64,000 bases of DNA from Aquiluna borgnonia. Its GTDB lineage: Bacteria; Actinomycetota; Actinomycetes; Actinomycetales; Microbacteriaceae. The position numbers were made by a program, and so were the translations under genes. The notes below the pieces were generated by a model. The model saw only the letters and a list, made by a program, of their open reading frames with translations, was not told the origin of the DNA and did no database searches. Shown piece after piece: positions 1 through 7,574 of this stretch; the first letter of the stretch is position 1, and each line of letters starts with the position of its first letter. The DNA is taken from positions 372,001-436,000 of the forward strand of contig NZ_CP054056.1 in the NCBI RefSeq assembly GCF_013283855.1, read 5' to 3'.

Positions 1-298
1 GCCAGAAGGCAGGTTGGAGTAGTGCGACTACGCGGTCACCTTGGCTAAGACCAATTTCTATCTCCGCACCAGAGTTCATGAAGGCGTGAACTTCAACCGA
101 CATCTCCACATCGAGGTCCCGAATCGAAGCAAATACACCGGCGGGCTTCTCCGAGTAGGCCTGAAGTTCCCCCTCCACCCAAACTTTTCCAAGTTTCTCA
201 ATCCAGTCCTTAATCGACCGGGAGAGCTGAGATACCTGCCAGGGGGAATTCTCACTCGATACTTTGGATTGGGAATCAGTGGCCGAATCAAGTTCCAA
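1..298 (-). CDS. xseA: Exodeoxyribonuclease VII large subunit, N-terminal fragment (cut by window edge)
   Basis: XseA is the large catalytic subunit of exonuclease VII, which degrades single-stranded DNA into oligonucleotides. Only the first 99 codons are in the window; the gene runs off the left edge. The visible part is the N-terminal OB-fold: a SPWQVSQLSRSIKDW segment, then KVWVEGEL and GDRVVAL. I chose a TTG start at 296-298 because an AAGGAGG ribosome binding site (304-310) sits 5 nt upstream. The frame is absent from simple ATG-based views because of this start. It diverges from ispH with only 35 bp between starts, an arrangement common in actinobacteria, where xseB usually follows. Confidence 0.85.
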   Translation of the reverse strand, partial: MELDSATDSQSKVSSENSPWQVSQLSRSIKDWIEKLGKVWVEGELQAYSEKPAGVFASIRDLDVEMSVEVHAFMNSGAEIEIGLSQGDRVVALLQPAFW

Positions 299-303
299 TC
301 CGG

Positions 304-310
304 CCTCCTT
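304..310 (-). promoter_or_regulatory. Strong ribosome binding site of xseA
   Basis: Reads AAGGAGG on the minus strand, 5 nt before a TTG codon. It fixes the xseA start and shows that this genome uses canonical Shine-Dalgarno sites as well as apparently leaderless starts. Confidence 0.75.
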
Positions 311-321
311 GGCTGGGTTCG

Positions 322-327
322 TAGAAT
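322..327 (+). promoter_or_regulatory. Candidate -10 element of ispH (leaderless)
   Basis: TAGAAT matches the TATAAT consensus at 5 of 6 positions and ends 6 nt before the GTG start of ispH. No ribosome binding site is placed correctly, so transcription probably starts at or next to the start codon. No convincing -35 is visible. The element lies inside the 35-bp gap to xseA. Confidence 0.5.
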
Positions 328-333
328 TGAAGG

Positions 334-1350
334 GTGACTGCAATCAACAATACCGACCTCACTGACACCTTTACCTCGAAGAAGGTGCTGCTGGCAGCCC
401 CCAGGGGCTACTGCGCAGGTGTAGACCGCGCCGTGATTGCCGTCGAAAAGGCTCTTGACCACTACGGTGCACCGGTTTACGTCAGAAAGCAAATCGTTCA
501 CAACAAGCACGTGGTGGCATCCTTGGAAAAGCGCGGCGCCATTTTTGTTGAAGAGGTGGATGAGGCTCCTGAGGGCTGCATCATGGTCTTTTCCGCCCAC
601 GGCGTCTCCCCGGCTGTTGTTGAGGCGGCTCAAGCTAGAAATCAGCAGACGATTGACGCCACCTGCCCGCTGGTGACCAAGGTGCACCGCGAAGTTCAGC
701 GCTTTGACAAAGAGGGTTACGACATTCTGCTGGTTGGCCACGAAGGTCACGAAGAGGTCGAGGGTACCGCCGGCGAGGCCCCGCACGCCGTCCAACTCAT
801 TGATGGTGAAAAGGACATCGCCAAGGCAAAAATCAAAGACCCGAGCAAGGTCATCTGGCTGAGCCAGACCACCCTCTCTGTTGACGAAACTATGGAAACA
901 GTCATCAAACTTCGCGAGAAGTTCCCAACGTTGCAGAATCCTCCGAGCGACGACATTTGTTACGCGACTCAGAACCGCCAGGTTGCAATCAAAAAGGTCG
1001 GAGCGGAAAGCGATCTAGTGATTGTGGTGGGATCAGCCAATTCATCTAACACAGTCCGGCTGGTTGAGGTTGCCCTAGAGGCTGGAGCGAAGGCTGCCTA
1101 TCGAGTAGATGACTATCACGAGATCGACGACGCCTGGTTTGAGGGTGTAAAAACCGTCGGCGTCTCGTCTGGAGCTAGCGTTCCGGAGGATCTGGTTTCA
1201 GATGTGCTGGACTACCTAGCCACCAAAGACTTCGGTGATGTTCGCACCGTGACAACTGCGGAAGAGGATGTTCAGTTCTCACTTCCCAAAGAGCTTCGCA
1301 AAGACCTCAAGGCCGCAGGCCAGGATGTCAGCAACAAAATTGGACGCTGA
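334..1350 (+). CDS. ispH: 4-hydroxy-3-methylbut-2-enyl diphosphate reductase
   Basis: IspH (LytB) is the last enzyme of the MEP isoprenoid pathway. It reduces HMBPP to IPP and DMAPP using a [4Fe-4S] cluster. The three cluster cysteines are in place: C27 in PRGYCAGV, C111 in DATCPLV and C209 in [10 protein letters not shown]. The substrate-binding histidines are in IVHNKHVV and FSAHGVSP. Length (338 aa) is normal for actinobacteria. The GTG start is the first possible one, since an in-frame TGA lies two codons upstream; a TAGAAT hexamer 6 nt before it suggests a leaderless mRNA. The gene converges on a small MORN-type gene 8 bp away. Confidence 0.96.
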   Translation: MTAINNTDLTDTFTSKKVLLAAPRGYCAGVDRAVIAVEKALDHYGAPVYVRKQIVHNKHVVASLEKRGAIFVEEVDEAPEGCIMVFSAHGVSPAVVEAAQARNQQTIDATCPLVTKVHREVQRFDKEGYDILLVGHEGHEEVEGTAGEAPHAVQLIDGEKDIAKAKIKDPSKVIWLSQTTLSVDETMETVIKLREKFPTLQNPPSDDICYATQNRQVAIKKVGAESDLVIVVGSANSSNTVRLVEVALEAGAKAAYRVDDYHEIDDAWFEGVKTVGVSSGASVPEDLVSDVLDYLATKDFGDVRTVTTAEEDVQFSLPKELRKDLKAAGQDVSNKIGR

Positions 1351-1358
1351 CTCTTTAG

Positions 1359-1580
1359 CTAATTACCAAAGCTCTTCTCGCTGACCAGTTCACCGGTTCT
1401 TGAATAGGTTCGCCAGATCCCGACCTGACGACCGCGGTCAAACTCTCCAGATCGCATCAGCGAGCCATCTAGCCTGAAGAATTCCCAGGGTCCGTGCATT
1501 TCACCCTCGAGGTATTCACCTCGGAAACGAGGAAGCCCGTTCTTATAGAACGGGCTTAGCTCTTTGTGGTTATCTACCAC
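1359..1580 (-). CDS. Small MORN-repeat (YwqK-like) protein
   Basis: A 73-aa protein with two or three repeats of the MORN/YwqK type (NGLPRFRGEYLEGEMHG, then GSLMRSGEFDRGRQVG, then GELVSEKSF): short beta-hairpin units with a G-x-W-x-x-Y/F pattern. The function of such small proteins is not established; some databases call the family YwqK antitoxin-like, but no toxin partner is seen here. The GTG start overlaps the fba stop (AAGTGGTAG), so it is probably translated by coupling to fba in the pfkB-fba operon. Confidence 0.65.
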   Translation of the reverse strand: MVDNHKELSPFYKNGLPRFRGEYLEGEMHGPWEFFRLDGSLMRSGEFDRGRQVGIWRTYSRTGELVSEKSFGN

Positions 1581-2596
1581 TTCGACTTTCCAGCAGAACC
1601 AAGCTGGTTCGCTGCCTCAACGACGCGGGCTGACATTCCAGCCTCGGCAAGCTTTCCCCACGCCCTTGGGTCATAGGCCTTCTTGTTTCCGACTTCGCCA
1701 TCAACCTTCAAAACTCCGTCGTAGTTTCGGAACATGTGGTCCGCGATCGGTCTGGTGAAGGCGTACTGCAAGTCCGTGTCGATGTTCATCTTTATCACGC
1801 CGTAACGAACCGCGTCCGCAATTTCCTGCTCGGTCGATCCAGAACCGCCGTGGAAGACCAGGTCAAAAGGAGCGGCCTTGCCGTATTTTGCCCCGACTTC
1901 ATCCTGAATCTGCTTGAGCAGTTCTGGGCGCAGTTTGACGTTTCCTGGCTTGTAGACACCGTGAACGTTTCCGAAGGTCAGCGCAGCCATGTAGCGGCCG
2001 TTTTCACCCAGACCCAGGGCCTCAACGGTTTGGGTTGCGTCTGCCACGGTGGTGTAGAGATGCTCGTCGATCGCACCTTCGACGCCGTCTTCTTCGCCAC
2101 CAACAGCTCCAACTTCAATCTCCAGGATGGAACCGATGTTCTTGGTTCGGGTCAAAAACTCTCTGGCGATTTCTAGGTTTTGTGCCAGTGGAACCTCAGA
2201 GCCATCCCACATGTGGGAGTTGAAGTAGGCCTCGCCGCCGTTCTTGACGCTCTCTTCGGAGAGCGCAATCAACGGCTTTACAAAGGTGTCGAGCTGCTCG
2301 AGATTGCAGTGGTCGGTGTGAAGCGCAACTTTGATGTCGAAGTTTTTGGCAACCTCGCGAGCGAAGGCCACGAACCCCAATGCTCCAGAGACTCGGTTCT
2401 TTACGGTCGGTCCCGACCAGTAGTCGGCACCACCTGTGGTTACCTGCAAAATCCCATCTGAGCCAGCGGCCTGAAGCCCTGCGAGAGCAGCATTCAGAGT
2501 CTGTGAGCTCGAGACGTTAATGGCTGGGTAGGCGAACCCGCCCTTCTTGGCGCGGTCAAGCATCTCTGTGTATTCTGCACTGTTTACAACACCCAT
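1574..2596 (-). CDS. fba: Class II fructose-bisphosphate aldolase
   Basis: Cleaves fructose 1,6-bisphosphate to DHAP and glyceraldehyde 3-phosphate (glycolysis and gluconeogenesis, cytoplasm). The zinc-dependent class II family is recognised by HTDHCNLE with catalytic D95 and zinc ligand H96, E161 in ILEIEVGAVGGEEDG, H212 in NVHGVY and H249 in VFHGGSGS. Length of 340 aa is typical of the FbaA subtype. The start is backed by AAAGGAGG 5 nt before ATG. It lies 11 bp after pfkB on the same strand and overlaps the MORN gene downstream, so it is the second gene of a small glycolytic operon. Confidence 0.96.
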   Translation of the reverse strand: MGVVNSAEYTEMLDRAKKGGFAYPAINVSSSQTLNAALAGLQAAGSDGILQVTTGGADYWSGPTVKNRVSGALGFVAFAREVAKNFDIKVALHTDHCNLEQLDTFVKPLIALSEESVKNGGEAYFNSHMWDGSEVPLAQNLEIAREFLTRTKNIGSILEIEVGAVGGEEDGVEGAIDEHLYTTVADATQTVEALGLGENGRYMAALTFGNVHGVYKPGNVKLRPELLKQIQDEVGAKYGKAAPFDLVFHGGSGSTEQEIADAVRYGVIKMNIDTDLQYAFTRPIADHMFRNYDGVLKVDGEVGNKKAYDPRAWGKLAEAGMSARVVEAANQLGSAGKSKW

Positions 2597-2607
2597 GATT
2601 GCCTCCT

Positions 2608-3618
2608 TTAGGCCTTTGCCGGCTCGCCCAGCAGGCGGGAACGGTCTGGAATTAGTTCTACGTGTGCCTCAACTAGATTCTCAATTGAATGAAGGCCACT
2701 GGTGGGTTGTTGAACCTTCGCCGCACCCCACTGAACAGCGGCGGCAATACCCTCAGCGACATCAAAACCAACACCGAAATCATCCGCTTCAGCCGGGTGA
2801 GCGGTCACTGCAGATAGGAAGCCGGCGATGGTTGAGTCTCCTGCGCCCACGGTGTTGATCACCTTCACGGGTGCGGTGTACGCGTGGATAGCGTGGGTCT
2901 TGGTGATTGCAACGATTCCATCTACGCCAAGGGAAGCCATAACGCAGTCCACCCCCCAATCATTGAGCTGGCGAGCAGCATCAATCACATCGCCAATGGT
3001 CTCAAGGTCTCGACCGACGCATTCGGCTAGCTCGTGGGCATTTGGCTTCATGACGGTTGCCTTGCCCTGCTGCGCCCAGTAGCGCAGTGCGGGTCCCGAA
3101 GTGTCCAGCACGACCTTCACGCCCAACTGCTTCATCTTGTCAAAAAGCGGGTGCAGGTCAATTACCTCGCCGGTCTCAACGATTTCAGGGTGTGCGCCGG
3201 CCACGACCAGCCACTGCGCATCGTTGTCCTGCACTGTCTTGACGGTCAGTTCCACGACGGCGTCCCAGTCCTTCTGCTTCAGCGGCCTGGGGTGCTCGTT
3301 AATTTTGGTGGTTGGTCCGTCATATTCGACCACGGTGGTGGAGACCCTGAGGGTGCCCTCTACCCAAAGCGGGGTGAGAAAGCCAGAGCCGGTGCGCTCG
3401 AGAACTCCGGGGTCTGCGTTTCCGATGGGGACAATGCCGGGGGCTGGAATTTTAGCCAGGTGGAGGCCGCGAGAGACGTTAATGCCTTTACCGGCGAGCT
3501 CCTCACCCACCCGCTCAGCACGGTTAACTCCGCCCTCAACCAGGTTCTTTACGAAGTAGGTTCTATCAAGGGTTGGAGCAGGGGTGAGTGTAACGATTGG
3601 CGATTTTGAGCCAGCCAT
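2608..3618 (-). CDS. pfkB: PfkB-family sugar kinase (1-phosphofructokinase / hexose-phosphate kinase type)
   Basis: A ribokinase-fold kinase of the FruK/PfkB/LacC subgroup that phosphorylates fructose 1-phosphate, fructose 6-phosphate or tagatose 6-phosphate; the exact substrate cannot be read from sequence. Visible motifs: AGKGINVSR (42-50) in the sugar site, KPN (191-193), and NTVGAGDSTIAGFL with catalytic base D261. Cotranscription with fba means its product, a fructose or tagatose bisphosphate, would feed straight into the aldolase. No fructose PTS genes are in the window, which slightly favours a 6-phosphofructokinase role (inference). A 28-bp operator-like dyad lies between its promoter and start. 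Confidence 0.85.
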   Translation of the reverse strand: MAGSKSPIVTLTPAPTLDRTYFVKNLVEGGVNRAERVGEELAGKGINVSRGLHLAKIPAPGIVPIGNADPGVLERTGSGFLTPLWVEGTLRVSTTVVEYDGPTTKINEHPRPLKQKDWDAVVELTVKTVQDNDAQWLVVAGAHPEIVETGEVIDLHPLFDKMKQLGVKVVLDTSGPALRYWAQQGKATVMKPNAHELAECVGRDLETIGDVIDAARQLNDWGVDCVMASLGVDGIVAITKTHAIHAYTAPVKVINTVGAGDSTIAGFLSAVTAHPAEADDFGVGFDVAEGIAAAVQWGAAKVQQPTSGLHSIENLVEAHVELIPDRSRLLGEPAKA

Positions 3619-3632
3619 CGGGGACTCCTAGA

Positions 3633-3660
3633 TGTGAGAAATAAGTACTTAGCACTCACA
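3633..3660. promoter_or_regulatory. Operator-like 28-bp dyad upstream of pfkB-fba
   Basis: Outer arms TGTGAG (3633-3638) and CTCACA (3655-3660) flank a perfect 10-bp palindrome, TAAGTACTTA (3642-3651); 22 of 28 positions are dyad-symmetric. A TATAGT hexamer on the minus strand (3672-3677) would place the transcription start near 3664, so the dyad covers roughly the first 30 transcribed bases, a classic repressor position. The binding protein is unknown. The same central 10-mer recurs in the fic promoter. Confidence 0.55.
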
Positions 3661-3708
3661 CCGTTGTAGGCGCCGAACCCACTATAGCCATAATTGACGC
3701 CTTGGCTA

Positions 3709-4896
3709 TTACCCTTCGAGCTCCTTGGACGTAATTGTTATCGCAGCATCTGAGATCTCTTTGGGGCTATCAATGCGTTCGATTCCAAGTTCGTTCTCGT
3801 CTAAATCGTTGAGCTTTCTCGCGGTAACCAGCATTCGAGTCTCCAGCGATGAAACAAAGGCGTTGTAATCCTTGACGCTGGTGTTTAGCGAGCGACCAAG
3901 TTTGTCCGCGAGTTGCGCAATCTTTCCGACTCTGTCGTAAAGCTCTTTGCCCAGTTTGATCATGTTGCGAAGTTGTGACTCATCGGCATTTTGACGCCAG
4001 ATGTAGTTGATGGTTTTCAGGACCGAGAACAGTGATACGGGCGAGGCCAGCGCCACATTTTTCCTGAAGGCATATTCCATTAGCGTGGCGTCTGCCTCCA
4101 GAGCCGCCGAGAGCAGTGATTCGCTTGGAACAAAGCAGATGACAAAATCTGGACTTGCCGAAAGGCCGGTCCAATACGCCTTGGTTCCAAGCGCATCGAT
4201 GTGAGAGCGGACCGCCTTGACGTGCTCGTCGATTAGTCGCTTTCTACGCTCAAGTTCCTCACCGGTGGCCAGCTCCGAGATCGCACTGGCCTCCTGGTAG
4301 GAGTTGAATGGTACTTTGCTGTCAATCGCCAAGGACTTGCCGCCGGGAAGGTTTATCACCATGTCGGCTCGGCCAGAGCCGGCCTCGGTGGAGATTGTGG
4401 CTTGCTCTGAAAAATCGGCATGCTTTATCAGCCCAGCCAGCTCCACTAGCTTTCTGAGCTGAGCCTCTCCCCAGACGCCACGCAGGGAGTTAGAACTGAG
4501 CGCTTGAGCCAACTGCTGAGTTTGCTTGCGCAGCGATTCATCGGTCTGTATCGCCGAGCGCAGCTGCTCGGAAATTGAGGTGAACTGTTCGGTTCGCTCC
4601 TTTTCTAGCCGAGCTACGCTTTCGCGCATCAGGTCCAGCTGCTCCTTGACCGGCGCGAGCTGAACTAAAACTTTGTTTTCTTGCTCGGCCTGCTGACGCT
4701 GCTGGTCAAGGGCCTGCTCCGAGCGGCTAAGTTGCGATCTCAGCTCCACCTCGGTGGCCTCCAGGGCTGCCAGGCGGATGGCTAGATTGCCATCCTGCAG
4801 CGGCTGTTTTGATTTCCCGAGTCGAAATCCAACCACGGCGCCGATTACGGCGCCGATTATCAGAGTATTTAGAGCGAGCCAGATTGCAGTTTCCAT
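3709..4896 (-). CDS. rmuC: DNA recombination protein RmuC
   Basis: RmuC proteins limit inverted-repeat recombination and have a restriction-endonuclease-like core. The protein (395 aa) has one N-terminal membrane segment (about residues 5-25), a long charged coiled coil (35-130) and the RmuC core from 139 on, with RGVWGE (139-144) and the IDSKVPFNSY motif whose D192 and K194 match the nuclease-fold core. The coiled coil explains the Gln/Arg/Glu richness. It lies 21 bp downstream of the exonuclease gene on the same strand, so the two nucleases probably share a transcript. Confidence 0.92.
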   Translation of the reverse strand: METAIWLALNTLIIGAVIGAVVGFRLGKSKQPLQDGNLAIRLAALEATEVELRSQLSRSEQALDQQRQQAEQENKVLVQLAPVKEQLDLMRESVARLEKERTEQFTSISEQLRSAIQTDESLRKQTQQLAQALSSNSLRGVWGEAQLRKLVELAGLIKHADFSEQATISTEAGSGRADMVINLPGGKSLAIDSKVPFNSYQEASAISELATGEELERRKRLIDEHVKAVRSHIDALGTKAYWTGLSASPDFVICFVPSESLLSAALEADATLMEYAFRKNVALASPVSLFSVLKTINYIWRQNADESQLRNMIKLGKELYDRVGKIAQLADKLGRSLNTSVKDYNAFVSSLETRMLVTARKLNDLDENELGIERIDSPKEISDAAITITSKELEG

Positions 4897-4917
4897 GTTG
4901 GAAGTATTGCAGTGGCC

Positions 4918-5487
4918 TCAGACAAATAACTGATTCAAACGCCCCTTGGTAGCGCCGAGCAGTTCATCCAGGGAATCTGCGTCGTGACGGCCCGCCATAT
5001 GAAGCACAATCCGTGCGCAGGCATCTGCATCCGCAAGGGCATCGTGGTGATTGAACTCTTCGTGACCGACTGCATAGGCAACCGCGTTTAGACGGTAGCT
5101 TTCGAGGTTGTAGGTTTTGCGTGCCATCTGAAGTGAGCAGGCGTAGTTCAGGTTTGGCAGGTCGAAGCTCACCGCATCGGCTGCAGCTTTCAGAACCCCC
5201 ATGTCAAAACTTGCGTTGTGGGCGATCAGAGTCAGGCCCTCGGTAAAAAGCAATAGTTCAGGAAGAACCTCCTCCCAATTTGGAGCATCAACCACATCTT
5301 CAGGTCTGATGCCGTGGACTCGGATGTTTCCGTCGTGAAACCAATTGTGCGGAAAGGGCGGTTGAAAAAGCATTGAGAGTGACTCATGAATTTCTCCGTC
5401 CACCACCCTCACCAGGCCAACTGCGCAGGGGGAAGCCGGTGATCCGTTTGCGGTCTCGAAGTCGATTGCGGTGAAAGACAGGGGCAC
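4918..5487 (-). CDS. DnaQ-like 3'-5' exonuclease (DEDDh)
   Basis: A stand-alone DEDDh exonuclease of the DNA polymerase III epsilon type. Exo I is FTAIDFETANGS with the D-x-E pair, Exo II contains LIAHNASFDMGVLK, and Exo III ends HHDALADADAC with the catalytic His and Asp. Such proteins trim 3' ends in repair; the exact substrate is unknown. I prefer the GTG at 5485-5487 (189 aa, starting VPLSFTAIDFET as in relatives) over a TTG at 5503-5505, because a CATAAT hexamer on the minus strand (5494-5499) ends exactly 6 nt before it. Divergent from ychF and cotranscribed with rmuC. Confidence 0.85.
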   Translation of the reverse strand: MPLSFTAIDFETANGSPASPCAVGLVRVVDGEIHESLSMLFQPPFPHNWFHDGNIRVHGIRPEDVVDAPNWEEVLPELLLFTEGLTLIAHNASFDMGVLKAAADAVSFDLPNLNYACSLQMARKTYNLESYRLNAVAYAVGHEEFNHHDALADADACARIVLHMAGRHDADSLDELLGATKGRLNQLFV

Positions 5488-5493
5488 TCGCCA

Positions 5494-5511
5494 ATTATGA
5501 ACCAATAAACT
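5494..5511. promoter_or_regulatory. Back-to-back -10 elements of the exonuclease and ychF
   Basis: Minus strand CATAAT (5494-5499, 5 of 6 to consensus) ends 6 nt before the exonuclease GTG. Plus strand TAAACT (5506-5511) ends 6 nt before the ychF GTG. Both mRNAs would be leaderless, and any -35 contacts must lie inside the opposite gene. The two starts are only 30 bp apart. Confidence 0.5.
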
Positions 5512-5517
5512 TTGTCA

Positions 5518-6591
5518 GTGGCTCTAACTATCGGAATCGTGGGACTGCCTAACGTAGGCAAGTCGACCCTCTTCAATGCACTTACCAAAAACAACGTGCT
5601 GGCGGCTAACTACCCCTTTGCCACGATCGAGCCAAACATTGGAGTTGTGAACCTCCCAGATCCGCGACTGGTTCGCCTCGCGGAAATCTTTGGATCAGAG
5701 CGCCTGCTTCCCGCTCCGGTTTCCTTTGTCGACATCGCCGGAATTGTCCGAGGCGCTTCGGTCGGCGAGGGCCTGGGTAATCAGTTTTTGGCAAACATAC
5801 GTGAAGCCGATGCAATCGCTCAGGTGGTTCGCGGCTTCAGCGACTCTGACGTCATTCACGTTGACGGCAAGGTGGATGCCAAGAGCGACATTGAGACCAT
5901 CAACACCGAGCTGATTCTCGCGGACCTTCAAACCCTGGAGAAGTCTCGGGCAAGAATCGAAAAAGAGGTCAAGGGCAAGAAGGTTGACCCTGAAGTTCTA
6001 GCGGTGGTCGATGAGGCCATCAAGGTACTAAATGACGGCACTCCGCTATCGCTGAGCAAGGTGGACTTCACCCACATCAAGGACCTCGGCCTGCTGACGG
6101 CCAAGCCGATTCTGTTCGTGTTCAACGTTGACGAGGGAGTGCTTGGAGATCCTGCCAAACGTGCTGAGCTGGCGGCGCTAGTGGCCCCGGCGAAGGCCGT
6201 TTTCTTGGATGCCAAGGTCGAATCTGAGCTAATTGACCTGAGCGTCGAGGAGGTCAACGAGCTGCTGCAGTCACTTGGTCAAGAGCAGTCGGGCCTTGAC
6301 CAGTTGGCTCATGTTGGCTTTGAAACCCTGGGGCTGCAGACCTACCTGACCGCAGGGCCCAAGGAGGCTAGGGCCTGGACCATCCGCAAGGGCTGGAAAG
6401 CACCGGCTGCCGCTGGTGTAATTCACACCGACTTTGAGCGAGGATTCATCAAGGCTGAGATTGTGTCTTTTGCAGACCTAGATGCCGCAGGATCCATGGC
6501 CGAGGCTAAGGCCCAGGGCAAGGTCCGCATGGAGGGCAAGGAATACATCATGCAGGATGGCGATGTGGTCGAGTTTAGGTTCAACGTCTAG
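5518..6591 (+). CDS. ychF: Redox-regulated ATPase YchF (Obg-like)
   Basis: A universally conserved P-loop protein of the Obg family that prefers ATP, binds ribosomes and is linked to oxidative stress. The P-loop GLPNVGKST is at residues 9-17, followed by DIAGIVRGAS (switch region) and NVDE; the C-terminal TGS domain ends in MEGKEYIMQDGDVVEFRFNV-like residues. I chose GTG at 5518 (357 aa, starting ALTIGIVGLPNVG as in orthologues) rather than TTG at 5512, because TAAACT ends 6 nt before it. A 50-codon membrane-protein gene follows 2 bp after the stop. Confidence 0.95.
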   Translation: MALTIGIVGLPNVGKSTLFNALTKNNVLAANYPFATIEPNIGVVNLPDPRLVRLAEIFGSERLLPAPVSFVDIAGIVRGASVGEGLGNQFLANIREADAIAQVVRGFSDSDVIHVDGKVDAKSDIETINTELILADLQTLEKSRARIEKEVKGKKVDPEVLAVVDEAIKVLNDGTPLSLSKVDFTHIKDLGLLTAKPILFVFNVDEGVLGDPAKRAELAALVAPAKAVFLDAKVESELIDLSVEEVNELLQSLGQEQSGLDQLAHVGFETLGLQTYLTAGPKEARAWTIRKGWKAPAAAGVIHTDFERGFIKAEIVSFADLDAAGSMAEAKAQGKVRMEGKEYIMQDGDVVEFRFNV

Positions 6592-6593
6592 CC

Positions 6594-6746
6594 ATGTCTG
6601 AGCACGGTGGCTTTGACGTCCCTCCCATGATCAATGCGGGGGCGGAGAATTCACAGCTTCCCGCCAAATGGTATGCCCGCTGGTACGTCTGGGCACTGCC
6701 TGCCCTGGTACTACTCGGGGCACTTTTTATCGGTTCTGGAGTCTAA
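6594..6746 (+). CDS. Small membrane protein of 50 residues
   Basis: A short ATG frame fills the gap between ychF and ridA exactly: it starts 2 bp after the ychF stop and ends 10 bp before the ridA start, with its TAA inside the ridA ribosome binding site. The product has a polar N-terminus rich in Gly and Pro, an aromatic interface patch (KWYARWYVW, 25-33) and one C-terminal membrane helix (ALPALVLLGALFIGSGV). I do not recognise the family. The aromatic patch before a hydrophobic helix and the tight operon spacing favour a real gene. Confidence 0.55.
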   Translation: MSEHGGFDVPPMINAGAENSQLPAKWYARWYVWALPALVLLGALFIGSGV

Positions 6747-6750
6747 GGAG
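6745..6750 (+). promoter_or_regulatory. Ribosome binding site of ridA
   Basis: AAGGAG, 6 nt before ATG 6757. It rules out the longer in-frame extension that begins at 6634, which would overlap the small membrane-protein gene. Confidence 0.75.
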
Positions 6751-6756
6751 AAAAAG

Positions 6757-7143
6757 ATGGCAGCAGACAAGCTAATTTCATCGGGTGGCCCATGGGAATC
6801 CGTTATTGGTTATTCCCGGGCTACCGTTGCCGGCCCCTACGTTCACGTCTCTGGCAGCACAGCAACCATCGATGGAGAGCTGCAGCACGAGGGCGATGCC
6901 TATGGCCAGACCAAGGTGGCCTACCAGGTGATTGAGAAGGCTTTGGCTCAAGCCGGCCACACCCTGGCCGATGTGGTGCGGGTGAGGATCTATCTGGCAA
7001 AAGCCCAGGACATGGACGCGGCTGGCAAAGCCAACGGTGAGCTATTTTCTGAGATTCGCCCGGCAGCGACCATGCTCGCTGGAATTCAGTTCATCAACCC
7101 AAAGATGCTGGTTGAAATTGAGGTCGACTCCTACAAGCCATGA
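6757..7143 (+). CDS. RidA/YjgF family enamine/imine deaminase
   Basis: RidA-family proteins hydrolyse reactive enamine and imine intermediates released by PLP enzymes, protecting cells from 2-aminoacrylate damage. The 128-aa product shows the family pattern: GPYVHVSGSTA near the N-terminus, then QTKVAYQVIEKALAQAG, DVVRVRIYLA and a PAATMLAGIQF segment before the final beta strand EIEVDSY. The usual catalytic Arg of RidA proper (in a NCRPA-type context) is not evident; the protein belongs to the broader YjgF group. It overlaps the next gene by ATGA, so the two are cotranslated. Confidence 0.85.
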   Translation: MAADKLISSGGPWESVIGYSRATVAGPYVHVSGSTATIDGELQHEGDAYGQTKVAYQVIEKALAQAGHTLADVVRVRIYLAKAQDMDAAGKANGELFSEIRPAATMLAGIQFINPKMLVEIEVDSYKP

Positions 7144-7523
7144 GCGCCAGCGACGTCGACCGTTATTTGAGCGGGGCTGCCCAGCCTCACGCTCAAACCC
7201 TGACTCGACTCAGAACCGAGCTGTTGAAGCTGATTCCAGGGGGAGAGGAGTGCATCTCCTACCAAATGCCCTGCATCAAACTCAGCGGCAAGGCGGTTGC
7301 CGGCTATGCAGCCTTCAAGAATCACCTCGGCTACTTCCCCCACTCGGGAAATGTAATTCCCAAGCTGAAAAACGAGTTGGCGGGGCGCAAGCAGACCACC
7401 GGTGGATTTCAATTTGGCGTTACCGAAGATTTACCCGTGGAGCTTTTGGAAAAACTTGTGGCGATCAGGATTCAAGAGCTCCGGGAGCGTTATCCGGACC
7501 TTAGGTTTGATGTAACTAAGTGA
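7140..7523 (+). CDS. DUF1801 (YdhG/iron-chaperone-like) protein
   Basis: A 127-aa DUF1801 protein of the group sometimes annotated as an iron chaperone (YdhG/YobI type). Family features are EECISYQMPCIKLSGKAVAGYAAFK-type residues, with SYQMPC in the middle, the FKNHLGYFPHSG block and the PVELLEKLVAIRIQEL tail. Biochemical function is not established. It begins inside the ridA stop codon (ATGA) and has no promoter of its own visible. Confidence 0.75.
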   Translation: MSASDVDRYLSGAAQPHAQTLTRLRTELLKLIPGGEECISYQMPCIKLSGKAVAGYAAFKNHLGYFPHSGNVIPKLKNELAGRKQTTGGFQFGVTEDLPVELLEKLVAIRIQELRERYPDLRFDVTK

Positions 7524-7562
7524 ATTTTTGGGTTAACGGCTGATTAACGAGCCAGGCTTTCT

Positions 7563-7568
7563 TAGGAT
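7563..7568 (+). promoter_or_regulatory. Candidate -10 element of the DUF3052-like gene
   Basis: TAGGAT ends exactly 6 nt before the GTG start at 7575. Its inner AGGA could also act as a weak ribosome binding site, so the two readings compete; the 6-nt spacing matches the other apparently leaderless genes here. Confidence 0.35.
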
Positions 7569-7574
7569 TCCCTA

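Noticed and set aside
76-795. Long open frame on the minus strand opposite ispH
   Set aside because: It is antisense to a clearly coding ispH and includes part of the real xseA region in the wrong frame; no family pattern or ribosome site.
1736-2176. Open frame on the plus strand opposite fba
   Set aside because: Mirror of strongly coding fba with no recognisable protein features.
3034-3609. 191-codon open frame on the plus strand opposite pfkB
   Set aside because: Arises from the codon bias of pfkB on the other strand; composition not protein-like.
6634-6756. Upstream extension of ridA
   Set aside because: RidA proteins begin near ATG 6757, which has a strong AAGGAG site; the extension overlaps the small membrane-protein gene in another frame.
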